Positions 1 to 12,639 of a stretch of DNA of 64,000 bases are shown piece by piece. Within the stretch, counting starts at the first letter, position 1. Every line of letters begins with the position of its first letter. Position numbers and translations under genes: made by a program. The stretch comes from Siphonodentalium dalli. Taxonomy: Eukaryota > Mollusca > Scaphopoda > Gadilida > Siphonodentaliidae. The notes below the pieces were generated by a model, which worked only from the letters and a program-made list of their open reading frames with translations, ran no database searches and had not been told where the DNA came from. Location of the stretch: assembly GCA_032622095.1 (NCBI GenBank), contig CP136066.1, positions 184,364,716 to 184,428,715 of the forward strand. Reading direction: 5' to 3'.

Positions 1-3000
1 CTAAACTGCGCTTCCAGATTTATCAGGATTCTATTACTGGTGTTATTTCTTACCCCAAACAAATTGTTAATTTTAAAACGGGGTATGTGGGTTAAATGAC
101 CGCTGGGAGATAATAGGATGTCCAATAACTCCTATATTTCTATTGTATCACGGTAAAGCTTTTTTTGTAAAATTGGCGCGGTTTACACGATCAAACTTCA
201 ATTTTCTTTTCAAATATAGGTTACAAACAACTAATTATATAGAGTTACTTTTCTTGAATTTGTGTAGGGAAACTCGAGTCAGCATAAAAAAAAATTCTGG
301 CTGCTGATTGGTTGATTATCATTGAGGGAAATATCCCTAATCGGGAACAGAAAATCATAGCCTACGTAAATATGGCGATCGTGTATGTTTAGATGTCCAG
401 GAAGAGTCCGGTGCCGTCCAGAAGTTACGGAAGGGGTCTGGGTATTTTTATGCTGCTGATTTTTTTGCAGTAAATGGGGTAGTTGTGGAAATGCAAGATT
501 ATCGTTTGAAAAAAATACCGAAAAGGGCGCGTTTGTTGTCACATACTGGTGCAGAGGATGACGTTCTAAGGGAAAATTGACCACTTGAAGTTCAACTAGG
601 TCAAACCCATGGCCGACGGGACTTTTAGTTAACACTGTCGCCTATGGAAAATAATTAGTTGTGGGTAACCTATAGGCAAAAAAATCACATTTTTCAAATA
701 TCGTTCAGGGCAGCGAATTTAGGAACACTGATAAACAAAGACTCACTCGTTTTGTTGAGTTATTATATTTTCACGCCCTACAGACCCATTTTCAGATTAT
801 GCGAGACATTTATTAACCCTCTGTCGCCGGAACTTCAACTTTTTCCGGAGGCGAAATTTTCTGAAAATCATCCATTTTGTGCATATGGGTGGACCTTTAA
901 TGTTCAAAATAGCACGGTCGAGGTGATGGAAGTTTCTCTGATAGAAATTCGACTCAAACTCCTGAAAAGTACTGAAATTTAAAGGGACATCCGCCTATCA
1001 TTGAACCAAACCATCATCGGATGGTGAAATTTTGAGGGGGGGGGGGGGGTCTATTTCAAATGCAATTAAACATTGTATTGTTCAAAATTAGATAAATTCC
1101 TTAAAACGTATGGTAGATGTACGTGACTAGTTTTCAAAACTTATACATATTACTTTCTATCGTGTGCGTTATGCACGCGAGTAGGTTTTTACAAATTAAA
1201 TTATGACGAAAAACCCTGAATTTGGGGTGTGGTCACATTTGTGGTCATAATATCCCCACTAGTGAGTGGATGGACATGGGACATGCGACACTGTGCAGTA
1301 TATATGTCTATGACAAGCCTAACATGAGACATTAGTATCTTTTCTACTAAACTGCGCTTCCAGATTTATCAGGATTCTATTACTGGTGTTATTTCTTACC
1401 CCAAACAAATTGTTAATTTTAAAACGGGGTATGTGGGTTAAATGACCGCTGGGAGATAATAGGATGTCCAATAACTCCTATATTTCTATTGTATCACGGT
1501 AAAGCTTTTTTTGTAAAATTGGCGCGGTTTACACGATCAAACTTCAATTTTCTTTTCAAATATAGGTTACAAACAACTAATTATATAGAGTTACTTTTCT
1601 TGAATTTGTGTAGGGAAACTCGAGTCAGCATAAAAAAAAATTCTGGCTGCTGATTGGTTGATTATCATTGAGGGAAATATCCCTAATCGGGAACAGAAAA
1701 TCATAGCCTACGTAAATATGGCGATCGTGTATGTTTAGATGTCCAGGAAGAGTCCGGTGCCGTCCAGAAGTTACGGAAGGGGTCTGGGTATTTTTATGCT
1801 GCTGATTTTTTTGCAGTAAATGGGGTAGTTGTGGAAATGCAAGATTATCGTTTGAAAAAAATACCGAAAAGGGCGCGTTTGTTGTCACATACTGGTGCAG
1901 AGGATGACGTTCTAAGGGAAAATTGACCACTTGAAGTTCAACTAGGTCAAACCCATGGCCGACGGGACTTTTAGTTAACACTGTCGCCTATGGAAAATAA
2001 TTAGTTGTGGGTAACCTATAGGCAAAAAAATCACATTTTTCAAATATCGTTCAGGGCAGCGAATTTAGGAACACTGATAAACAAAGACTCACTCGTTTTG
2101 TTGAGTTATTATATTTTCACGCCCTACAGACCCATTTTCAGATTATGCGAGACATTTATTAACCCTCTGTCGCCGGAACTTCAACTTTTTCCGGAGGCGA
2201 AATTTTCTGAAAATCATCCATTTTGTGCATATGGGTGGACCTTTAATGTTCAAAATAGCACGGTCGAGGTGATGGAAGTTTCTCTGATAGAAATTCGACT
2301 CAAACTCCTGAAAAGTACTGAAATTTAAAGGGACATCCGCCTATCATTGAACCAAACCATCATCGGATGGTGAAATTTTGAGGGGGGGGGGGGGGTCTAT
2401 TTCAAATGCAATTAAACATTGTATTGTTCAAAATTAGATAAATTCCTTAAAACGTATGGTAGATGTACGTGACTAGTTTTCAAAACTTATACATATTACT
2501 TTCTATCGTGTGCGTTATGCACGCGAGTAGGTTTTTACAAATTAAATTATGACGAAAAACCCTGAATTTGGGGTGTGGTCACATTTGTGGTCATAATATC
2601 CCCACTAGTGAGTGGATGGACATGGGACATGCGACACTGTGCAGTATATATGTCTATGACAAGCCTAACATGAGACATTAGTATCTTTTCTACTAAACTG
2701 CGCTTCCAGATTTATCAGGATTCTATTACTGGTGTTATTTCTTACCCCAAACAAATTGTTAATTTTAAAACGGGGTATGTGGGTTAAATGACCGCTGGGA
2801 GATAATAGGATGTCCAATAACTCCTATATTTCTATTGTATCACGGTAAAGCTTTTTTTGTAAAATTGGCGCGGTTTACACGATCAAACTTCAATTTTCTT
2901 TTCAAATATAGGTTACAAACAACTAATTATATAGAGTTACTTTTCTTGAATTTGTGTAGGGAAACTCGAGTCAGCATAAAAAAAAATTCTGGCTGCTGAT

Positions 3001-4707
3001 TGGTTGATTATCATTGAGGGAAATATCCCTAATCGGGAACAGAAAATCATAGCCTACGTAAATATGGCGATCGTGTATGTTTAGATGTCCAGGAAGAGTC
3101 CGGTGCCGTCCAGAAGTTACGGAAGGGGTCTGGGTATTTTTATGCTGCTGATTTTTTTGCAGTAAATGGGGTAGTTGTGGAAATGCAAGATTATCGTTTG
3201 AAAAAAATACCGAAAAGGGCGCGTTTGTTGTCACATACTGGTGCAGAGGATGACGTTCTAAGGGAAAATTGACCACTTGAAGTTCAACTAGGTCAAACCC
3301 ATGGCCGACGGGACTTTTAGTTAACACTGTCGCCTATGGAAAATAATTAGTTGTGGGTAACCTATAGGCAAAAAAATCACATTTTTCAAATATCGTTCAG
3401 GGCAGCGAATTTAGGAACACTGATAAACAAAGACTCACTCGTTTTGTTGAGTTATTATATTTTCACGCCCTACAGACCCATTTTCAGATTATGCGAGACA
3501 TTTATTAACCCTCTGTCGCCGGAACTTCAACTTTTTCCGGAGGCGAAATTTTCTGAAAATCATCCATTTTGTGCATATGGGTGGACCTTTAATGTTCAAA
3601 ATAGCACGGTCGAGGTGATGGAAGTTTCTCTGATAGAAATTCGACTCAAACTCCTGAAAAGTACTGAAATTTAAAGGGACATCCGCCTATCATTGAACCA
3701 AACCATCATCGGATGGTGAAATTTTGAGGGGGGGGGGGGTCTATTTCAAATGCAATTAAACATTGTATTGTTCAAAATTAGATAAATTCCTTAAAACGTA
3801 TGGTAGATGTACGTGACTAGTTTTCAAAACTTATACATATTACTTTCTATCGTGTGCGTTATGCACGCGAGTAGGTTTTTACAAATTAAATTATGACGAA
3901 AAACCCTGAATTTGGGGTGTGGTCACATTTGTGGTCATAATATCCCCACTAGTGAGTGGATGGACATGGGACATGCGACACTGTGCAGTATATATGTCTA
4001 TGACAAGCCTAACATGAGACATTAGTATCTTTTCTACTAAACTGCGCTTCCAGATTTATCAGGATTCTATTACTGGTGTTATTTCTTACCCCAAACAAAT
4101 TGTTAATTTTAAAACGGGGTATGTGGGTTAAATGACCGCTGGGAGATAATAGGATGTCCAATAACTCCTATATTTCTATTGTATCACGGTAAAGCTTTTT
4201 TTGTAAAATTGGCGCGGTTTACACGATCAAACTTCAATTTTCTTTTCAAATATAGGTTACAAACAACTAATTATATAGAGTTACTTTTCTTGAATTTGTG
4301 TAGGGAAACTCGAGTCAGCATAAAAAAAAATTCTGGCTGCTGATTGGTTGATTATCATTGAGGGAAATATCCCTAATCGGGAACAGAAAATCATAGCCTA
4401 CGTAAATATGGCGATCGTGTATGTTTAGATGTCCATGAAGAGTCTGGTGCCGTCCAGAAGTTACGGAAGGGGTCTGGGTATTTTTATGCTGCTGATTTTT
4501 TTGCAGTAAATGGGGTAGTTGTGGAAATGCAAGATTATCGTTTGAAAAAAATACCGAAAAGGGCGCGTTTGTTGTCACATACTGGTGCAGAGGATGACGT
4601 TCTAAGGGAAAATTGACCACTTGAAGTTCAACTAGGTCAAACCCATGGCCGACGGGACTTTTAGTTAACACTGTCGCCTATGGAAAATAATTAGTTGTGG
4701 GTAACCT
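1..4707. repeat. Tandem array of a ~1346-bp unit (3 full copies + 1 partial)
   Basis: The unit starts CTAAACTGCGCTTCC at 1, 1347, 2693 and 4037, giving periods of 1346, 1346 and 1344 bp. The 2-bp difference is a poly-G run of 14, 14 and 12 G. Copies 1-3 look otherwise identical by eye. Copy 4 carries a few substitutions near 4436-4445 and stops at 4707 in GTAACCT, where unique sequence begins. Each unit holds a 118-codon minus-strand ORF (279-635 in copy 1) and a 107-codon plus-strand ORF (659-982). I recognise neither, and their conservation follows from the near-identity of the whole unit, so I do not call them genes. The array starts at or before the window edge. This is satellite-like DNA or a homogenised tandem duplication. 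Confidence 0.95.
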
Positions 4708-4804
4708 GAAGAACGAAGAACTGAGCACGTGTATATGCGGTTTTATTACATGACCCTATCCTTATTCCATCAATAAACCTATTCTATATAAATTGTGATA
4801 TTAA

Positions 4805-5284
4805 AGGTACTCAACCCGATAAAACTCCTCTCAATTACTATTTCAATGGCTTCGGGGGTCAAAAATATTTGATTCGAGTCGAGGATGTCACCCATCAAAG
4901 CTAAGATTTGTTAGATATCGATTTTAGAAATCTATTATTTTTCATTATCGGGAATTCTTTCTGGCCCAGAAGACAATCAAAAATTCGTTATTATTACCCA
5001 CTTGATTATAGAGTTATCCATCCTTGTCTGTTTGAATAGAATTTTGGCGTAATATCTCGAGCAGGTTACCAAATTGACGGCAGTAATTAGTACTCATCTC
5101 GAGAACATAAGAATTTTCAAAAATCAATATCTAATAACTCTGAGCTTTGTTTGATGGGTTCCTCGACTCGAATCAAATATTTTTTACCCCCAAAGCCAAA
5201 GAAATAGTAATATAGGACCCTCTGATCGGATTGTTGTTGTTGGAATCTGTTGAGATGGGGACCATCTTTACGGGTTGAGTACCT
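4805..5284. mobile_element. TTAA-flanked MITE, family AGGTACTCAA
   Basis: Inverted ends AGGTACTCAACCCG and CGGGTTGAGTACCT are flanked by TTAA at 4801-4804 and 5285-5288. The arms pair over much of the length, for example the ATATTTGATTCGAGTCGAGG region near 4868 against its complement near 5165. It is non-coding. TTAA target duplication is typical of piggyBac and Kolobok elements; which of them mobilised this family is inference. Confidence 0.85.
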
Positions 5285-5991
5285 TTAAAATACTATGGCT
5301 TCCAATATTTTTCAAACAAACTCCAATGATTGAAAAGCTTGAATCGTTATTTCATTAAATATATATGCCATTAAAAACGTTAAATAGTCTCTATTTATCT
5401 GGGACTGTTTCTTTACGCGAGCACTCAACGCATAGTTGCGTGAAACATCATAGCATGTCTTATCGAAGCCGATGCTAGTGTCACGTCCCAGTTGTTGATT
5501 TATGTTTATATATGTTAATATGTTAATATATACAATCAGACTGTGTGTCTTCGATGGTTATTTAGATTTATATTGCGGTCAAAGGGGCGTCACTCTACGT
5601 TCAGGTTAATGTCTGATGCAAACTCCATACAGCGCCATCTACGCTATCGCTGCGATATAGCACTGCCACAATGATGGTGCTTTGCAGACGATAAATCTAT
5701 TTTTACATATCGTTGCAGAACTGTATTTAGTCACCTATTATCTTGTTTTGACCACCAATTTTTTTTTTAAGTTTGCAATAATGGTAATTCTTTAGTATTG
5801 ATAAGAACAATATGAACTGAGCCAGACATAGACAATTTTAATCCTAAAACATAAGAACTAAAAACACGTAAGAATTCCTTACCAATTAATGTCATTATGG
5901 CAGTGGTATCTCAGCGGAGCGATGGGAGATAACCCTGCCTGGAGTTTGGTCCTGATGGCCAATATTAAGTAAAGTAGGAGGTGACAGTTAA
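5285..5991. other. No gene seen
   Basis: AT-rich sequence with short oligo-T runs. No ORF, RNA gene or clear element boundary could be supported here. Confidence 0.5.
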
Positions 5992-6599
5992 TAGCGAGTT
6001 TGCGATTTCAAACGGGTACGGGTACCGGTACGGGTACTGGTAGCTACCCGTACCGGTACACGTTTTGAAATCGCAAACTGTTTTACGGGTAGAATTAAGC
6101 ATATCGACGGGTAGTGTATGGTGAGCCAATTGCAGCACAATATATATGATGTAGAGAAATTGTTATCCGCTTCGCTTTCTTGGCCGACGTTATACTTGTT
6201 GTTATGGTTATATGATGGACATCTGCGTGGATAATGGATTGCATTAACCAGGGACGAGGCGAAAGTGGAAGGGGTTGGCGTCTTTCTTTGACTCATTTTG
6301 GTAACTTTTTCAATAATTAGCTTTCATAAGTAATTTCCCAGACCGTTCGAGTGTCGTCTAGAACAGATGGAATTTTCTGACTGAGAAAATATGTTATGAT
6401 AGCACAAATATACAATTACGCTAATTTAATAATCCAACCATTATTCGGTGTAAAATGTGTTGGTTTAGACCCAGGGTCCAAGAATGTCCTACATGCATGC
6501 ACTTTTAGTCAGATATAAGACCGAAAATGCCCCTTATATTAGTTGGGGAATATTTAGTCATATAACTGGTAATGGGTTGGAATCTTTCGAAGGGTCGGG

Positions 6600-7372
6600 C
6601 AAGGGAATATTCATCCCAAGAACTTGGATATTTGTCTGGGTCTAAACCCGGATGTAGGTAGAACAAGAGCTACACTGGGCGTGCAAAATACCCCCTCTCT
6701 TGTGTCGGCGGAAACTGGTAAAAAAGAGGCATAACTCTGGCGGACGGAACTCAAATTTGAACTTGACCTGTGTTTTGGTGGGAGAAAGTAATATACCAAA
6801 TTATCATTGAATCCGATAAGCTCTAGTAAAGTTATCATCCGGAAAACAAATTTCAGGGATTTTCTAAGTCAAATTACGTCAAATAAGGGGCATAACTCCG
6901 GTGAAAATTGGTGGACGGAACCCAAATTCGAACTTGAGCTGTCTTTTCTCCTAATAAACCCACATACCAAATTTGATTGAAATCGGTTCACTCTAACTAA
7001 CTCTGCCAGAACCCAAGTTCGAACTTGACCTGTGTTTTGGTGGGAGAAAGTAATATACCAAATTTGGATTCATTCCGATAAACTATACTAAAGTTATCAT
7101 CCGGACAACAAATTTCAAGGATTTTCTAAGTCAAAAAACGTCAAATAAGGGGCATAACTCCGGTGAAAATTGGCGGGCGGAACCCAAATTCGAACTTGAA
7201 CTTACTTTTCGGCTAATAAACCCACATACCAAATTTTATTGAATTTGGTTCACTCTAACTAAAGTTATCATCCGGAAACCAGGTTAACGGACGGACGCCC
7301 GGACGGACAGACCAATACTATAATGCGGCCGTTTTTTTTCAAACGGGCGTATAAAAATCAAACTTGTTAAAT
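6600..7372. repeat. Interspersed repeat of ~200-bp degenerate tandem units
   Basis: Three imperfect units repeat the pattern GGCATAACTC...GGACGGAACCCAAATTCGAAC...CATACCAAATTT...TTATCATCCGGA. The block ends in GGACGGACGCCCGGACGG followed by a TTTTTTTTCAAACGGGCGTATAAAAA-type tail (split here only for naming). Related blocks sit at 43780-44180 with the same tail style and, inverted, at 58530-58865. It is non-coding; the family is not identified. Confidence 0.7.
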
Positions 7373-8195
7373 ATAAAGGGTGTTTAATGGTACACTATTC
7401 ATTATATGGTTCGAATAAAGAGCGTTTGCTTCACGTCTATGCGAAACAAAGAAAACAGCTAAAAGTCGATCTGATGACGGTAAGATTGTGCCGACTATGA
7501 GGTGTGTATATCAGTATTTGGTGTCACTATCGGCCACTACAATATACAACAGTCTTGGGGTTCAAATGCGCCATGTCCGTTCAAAAGTCAAATATCTATA
7601 TTAAAATGAGAAATCAGTCACCACCACATAAGGTACAATAACTGAACGGTTGTATTCAATCGTGTAACACATTCACGGTGTACTATGCACAAAGGGTCGA
7701 TAGGGGACGTGGCGAGAGGGTGGGGTGTATCACCCCAACTTTTGTCAACAGTTGGATATTGCATATACCTAACACACCAAAACATACGTTCAAATTATTC
7801 TGTCATTCAGTTTGATTTTCCAAAAATGTATTAGTGCGGATTTTTTTTTATAGTTTTAGACCAACATTTGCAAATATTCCTACTTTTGGTAGAAAAACAT
7901 TCGGGCTATATGGTCAACAGCAGGTTGGAAATATCCAACAAATGTAAAGCTTGAGGAAAGTCAATAATTTATCATGTTCAGATTTCAAAACGTTCTCACA
8001 CCAGACCGAACCATGGTCGACCCGGTATGCCCTGGTCTAACCACATTCAGTGGCTCGTCAATACTGATCATTGATTTGTGAAAAACAAACCAGGGCGTGA
8101 ATTTGCCTGGTGTTAGACCACTAGATGTTATGATTTGCAATTTCCAGGTTCATATCTACAAAACTGTTCTCGTACTGCATGGTCGGCAAGGTGGA

Positions 8196-8217
8196 CCCCC
8201 CCCCCCCCCCCCCCCCC
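8196..8217. repeat. Poly-C run (22 C)
   Basis: Uninterrupted run of 22 C. It creates proline-rich spurious frames around 8135-8456. Similar G/C runs occur at 20118-20128, 52868-52882 and 46406-46454. Confidence 0.95.
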
Positions 8218-8910
8218 ATCACAGGACTTCTGCAACAAGACTACTGATCCATTTAGAACAGTCCACAATAATATTCAGGACAGTGAAGGATCAGTTGGGG
8301 GGAATCAGAGCCCAACGGCGTGCACAATTTGAATTACGCACAAACCTCTGTTTGGTGTGGTTTAAGGGGGTGTATAGTTGGGAATTTGAAGGTGGACACA
8401 CCTTCTCAACGCGGAGACCACCTATAATTACGTCTCTGTGTCGAGACTGCGTATAGCACCGCCAACTCACTCTCTTAATCATAACATGTCGAGAATCCCG
8501 GGGTTAGCCCCCCCAAATCACATTCCCAAAAAATAACATGTCATTACTTGAGTGAAGACAGTTGTCAGTAAACAAATCGGCGTTCCATAGTTATCTTAGT
8601 GTTAGAAGCCGCCTCGATACTTTGAACATAAAACATGGCTTAAATGTCAAATGTATCAATGAGATTTGGCAATTAAATCGTGCAATAAATAGATTAATGC
8701 ATAGCTGACTGTTATTTCGTATAACTAATGTACTTTTGAGTGAGAAAACTTTAGCGAAAGACTACCAGTCAACGGGATACATCTACCCGTTCCAAATCCC
8801 TATCGCTTTATGTGCTGCATTCAAAGTACGCAAATGACCGTGACGATTTCACCGATCTACCTGGATCTACCGGTACCAGTACCCGTCCGACGGGTATCGC
8901 AAACTCGCTA

Positions 8911-9580
8911 ATAATTTTACTGCCCGTGTCGTCCTATTGTGCCAGAATTGGACATTTTGTACCAATTAAGATAATGGCAGACCCATGTGGACAGCCCACT
9001 GAAATTAGAGCAATTTGCAGTAATTAATCTTATATAAACTCCTCACCTTGTTATTATTGTTGCTTCTCTATTCCAGTGTTATCTCATTTGTTCCTAGATA
9101 TAGTTTAACTGTGAGATCTTCGTTGATGTTCACTTTGTTTTGTTTATGCAGACTGCTGGTATGTCACCCGGTTACACTCGACATATCTCGTACATCTCCG
9201 TGGTGTATATTTTGGGCAATAAGCAGCTTGATCAACATTAAAGCCGCACATAGTGTCGATCTTCGATTTATATTTTCTTATCTATTTTTTTTTACTTCTG
9301 GACATTGCATGGGGAATCCTATAGACTACTATGAATTATCCAGTCACGAACAAACATTTAAAAACAGTTATATGGTCAACCTTAAAGTCTGTTATTGGCA
9401 ACAAAAACATCCGAAATGTCCGTGTTGACCATATTCATCTGATAACGCTAACAATAACAAAGAGAAAGAAATATAACTCTAAATGTGACTGTTACTTCGT
9501 TAATAGTCAATTTTACGAAGTAACTGGTATATTTATCCTTTTCATGACGTGAGATGCGCTAGTGCAGCATGAAATATCAT
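8911..9580. other. No gene seen
   Basis: Open frames here (for example 9048-9428) lack homology I recognise or compositional support. No boundary or repeat was identified. Confidence 0.45.
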
Positions 9581-9740
9581 GTGCCAGTGCTTTATCGTAT
9601 ATAATTATGCGAGTCTCCAACAAGGAGCCTCGCATATATAAGAGAATGCACTAGCTTACAAGATCAGTGTAAATATTGTTAGGCCAATGCATTATATTTT
9701 ACATATACTCACACATATAAGAGAATGCATTGGCACAGGG
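9581..9740. mobile_element. Degenerate copy of the paired-hairpin module
   Basis: Two decayed hairpins with the stem GCATATATAAGAGAATGCA are separated by a short AT spacer and end in GCATTGGCACAGGG at 9740. This matches the module seen intact at 11407-11581 and 62764-62992. Here it shows many mismatches and no surrounding MITE could be defined. Confidence 0.75.
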
Positions 9741-9992
9741 TTTTCGAAAAATTTGAGGAACTTCTAGTCATAGAAGAGATCTATTGAGATGGGCATCGCA
9801 AAGAGACGATTTTTGGATCAATGTTGAAAATAAACATTTCAGTTAGAGTTATTGTTAGCGCTATTAGCTGAATAGTGTGTCTGTGTGGACATTTAGCTGT
9901 TTTATATGGCTTTATATATAGGCACCCACTTGCATTTTTCATCTTGTTGGGCACATAAGCGACAAAGAAAGTAGCCCAGAAGCAAAGGGCCA

Positions 9993-10750
9993 ATTTTAGG
10001 GGTAAGTAAACATTCTCTAAGTATTTTCTCTCAGACTCAGCGGATTGTGATTCTGAGTGGTGTGTGCTTCAATCCGTTTTATTGGAGACAGTATCTTATA
10101 AAATGTATACAAATGTATACATGATTGGGTGGTATTACATTTTACTACATTTTACAGGTAAAATGGCTACCCCAATGGCAAGATAGCTGCCAAAATGGTG
10201 ACCTCAATTGGAAAAATAGACAAATTTTCACTCATCTGCTACATCCATTTCTACTGGTTCGAACGTGTGGTAATTTGTGGATTATTTTCCTATTATTCAT
10301 GTCCTACGATTACTTGGGCAGTGAGATCTGTCGTTCATCTATTTAAGCTACTTCCAATCCGAAAAAAACCCCATATTTTAAAGAACGTAGACATGTATGA
10401 TATTTCACCGAAAACTCATTTTCGGTTTCTAGTCACATTTTAATGATAAATGAACAGACCTGAAGGAATTAGGCCAGTGGAAACATTACCGACAAAATGC
10501 TATCTCATTTTGGACTGAAATGGTTACTCTGGTTTATGATGGCAGTCAAAATGACGGCAAATTTACAGAATATTCTATATTTCGTTCTTATGTCGTGGTT
10601 GATGCGTGGAATTTGCTGATCTGCATTGGCGACATAATATGTGTTATTTTGGTCACTGTCCATTTCAATCCATAACAATTTATCTTGATTTAACTTCATA
10701 TTGCAATGTGTATTAAACCAACCCGATCTGAGGGAGTTAAGCACAATCTA
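9993..10750. repeat. Diverged solo copy of the outer arm of the 21-31 kb inverted repeat
   Basis: AGGGGTAAGTAAACATTCTC at about 9995 matches, inverted, 30950-30975. GGTTTATGATGGCAGTCAAA at 10526 matches the 21345 region (TTTATGATGACAATCAAAAT). Similarity is clearly partial with many indels, so this is an older copy of the same family. No coding content. Confidence 0.65.
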
Positions 10751-11412
10751 TTACTACCTATAAAACTCAAGATCACTGGTGCCTTAAAGGTCAATATAAT
10801 CATGACAGTAATAACGGCGACAAGTGTATATAAAATGTTAGATTGGTTACACACACTTGGACAATTTTGTAATAGCTAAAGTATCTTTCAAATGGGCTAC
10901 CAAATCACTATTTAGCCTTAAATGACTGCGACATTGATTGTGTTTATAAGCAGTGAAGTAAATATTGAAACATATGTATAAAGCAATGCAGGCCATGTCG
11001 CTGCTCAGGAGTTAAATACCAACTAGTTCAAATATTATGGAAATAAAAACAATTATTAAGGTCGAAGTTCAACATAATCTGGCTGTGGGAATTATGTAGT
11101 ATTAGTCGTTATATGGTATGTCCACTGAAACAACCAATCAAATAATCAACAGTAAATAACAAATTTCTGGTAACATTCTTGTTTATGCTAAATATTTCGC
11201 AGAAAGCCGTACTGACCACTGAGTCATGTTAGGGAGATGGTGATTGCTTACGGTTTAGCGTTTTCAGAACATTGGGATAGCGCCCAATTATTGCTCCAAT
11301 ATGATCATCCCATCATAAGTAACTATTACAATCCCTTGAAGTAGAACCGATCGGACTCATGCTTCACTTGAAGGACATAAAATTAACCCTTTACCCAACA
11401 AAACGGCCCTGT

Positions 11413-11481
11413 GCCAATGCATTCTCTTATATATGCGAGTCGACCATAGGTCGCCTCGCATATATAAGAGAATGAATTGGC
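11413..11481. repeat. Hairpin 1 (33-bp stem)
   Basis: Stem GCCAATGCATTCTCTTATAT... pairs with its complement around an ATA loop. There is one T-C mismatch after GCGAG and a CGACC/GGTCG inner stem. Confidence 0.9.
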
Positions 11482-11506
11482 TTAACACATTTAAAAAAAT
11501 TTTTAG

Positions 11507-11575
11507 GCCAATGCATTCTCTTATATATGCGAGGCGACCTATGGTCGACTCGCATATATAAGAGAATGCATTGGC
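11507..11575. repeat. Hairpin 2 (reverse complement of hairpin 1)
   Basis: Same sequence as hairpin 1 in the opposite orientation, so the two together form a larger inverted repeat about an AT-rich spacer. A frame through it yields the recurrent peptide LLYMRGDLWSTRIYKRMHW, which is a repeat artefact and not a gene. Confidence 0.9.
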
Positions 11576-12247
11576 ACAGGGCATAACTGTAACTATCACA
11601 ATGTGGTCAAGGAGCCGGTTCCAATGATATCCATATTTGTATGGTTCTATTGAGACAGACCGAAGATATTTTAGGCTGTTGAAGCTTTATTTGGCCGGTT
11701 TTGGCCGGTTTGTTGGGTAAAGGGTTAAGTTGTTGTTATGAATCTGCGCTCTAGTCTTCTTGGGTTGACACGTTCCACCGAATGCATAAATTTGTTAAGT
11801 TCTGGGATAGTTGTTTGCATATCTAATCAGTACGCATGTGTCTACACCAATTGTGGTGTACTGGATCAGATAATATAATTTAGCATAACCATGTTATCTA
11901 CAGTGGAGACTGAGTCCAACTGTGGTGATGCTTGGTTCGACGGGTCTCAAAACGCTGTACATGTACACTCATATGGAATTTTCAAAGTTGCCAGCTTTCT
12001 CCTGGGCAATGTGTCTTTTATCTCTACCGCGATCTTTGATAACCGGGGGTGCAATAAAACTAAATACCATCATTTAGTCAGGAACACGTATGTTTCACAA
12101 AGATCATGGACAGAGGTTCCGATGTGAAAACATCAGAAGCTGTTTAGGCAAAAAGAATAAAAACAAATAAGTCATAGAAGTTCATTCGCTCCTAGACCCA
12201 AATTCTCATTCCAGTATTTTTTTTTCTCTCACCACTTATCGTTTTAA

Positions 12248-12618
12248 AGGCACAGATGACCTTCGCGGTGGGTGTGTTATTAAAATAGTCTCACCCGTTA
12301 AAACTGCCATAAACAGAAAGAATATTCAAATATAGACATATATTGTTCTTATACCAGTCACAGATATCGTGTAAATAGTATGTCATTGCCAAGTTTATAT
12401 AGGTTTGTTATGTAAACAAAAGCCAAAAACGTTACAAAACCTGGCTTTTGTTTACATAACAAAGCATATTAACTTGACAATAGCATGCTATTTACGCGAT
12501 ATCTATGATTGGTATAAGAACAAAATATGTCTACATTTGAATATGTCTTCTATTTATGGCAGTTTTAACAGATGTGACTATTTTAACAGCATACCCACCG
12601 CGAATTTCATCCGTGCCT
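12248..12618. mobile_element. TTAA-flanked foldback MITE, family AGGCACRGATGA
   Basis: Ends AGGCACAGATGACC and, inverted, AGGCACGGATGAAATTCG lie inside TTAA duplications (12244-12247 and 12619-12622). Nearly the full length folds on itself; CTTTTGTTTACATAAC pairs near the centre (12410-12470). Arms differ at scattered sites. Non-coding. Confidence 0.85.
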
Positions 12619-12639
12619 TTAAGCTAGTCAGTTGGTGCC

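Larger units (their letters stand above)
5992..8910. mobile_element. Putative non-autonomous element with 15-bp perfect terminal repeats
   Basis: TAGCGAGTTTGCGAT at 5992-6006 is perfectly complemented by ATCGCAAACTCGCTA at 8896-8910. Next to each end lies GGTACC/ACGGGTAC-rich sequence (6011-6062 and 8868-8895), so the similarity extends past the 15 bp in a loose way. No transposase-like ORF lies between. I could not find an obvious target duplication, so the boundaries are tentative. Confidence 0.5.
11387..11724. mobile_element. TTAA-flanked MITE (TIR CCCTTTACCCAACA) carrying the paired-hairpin module
   Basis: Ends CCCTTTACCCAACA and TGTTGGGTAAAGGG are flanked by TTAA at 11383-11386 and 11725-11728. 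A paired-hairpin module (CCCTGTGCC...GGCACAGGG, 11407-11581) sits near the left end. A second copy of the whole MITE is at 62744-63135. TTAA targets plus CCC termini are the classic piggyBac signature; no transposase is present. Confidence 0.9.

Noticed and set aside
279-982. 118- and 107-codon ORFs repeated in every unit of the 1346-bp array
   Set aside because: Their conservation equals that of the whole unit including non-coding parts; no recognisable domain, and a poly-G length change shows the unit is not maintained as coding.
5893-5960. Possible tRNA-derived SINE head (GCAGTGGTATCTCAGCGG)
   Set aside because: No convincing A and B boxes at proper spacing and no second copy seen.
8097-8482. 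Proline-rich ORFs around the poly-C run
   Set aside because: Created by the 22-C homopolymer; overlapping frames on both strands and no conserved sequence.
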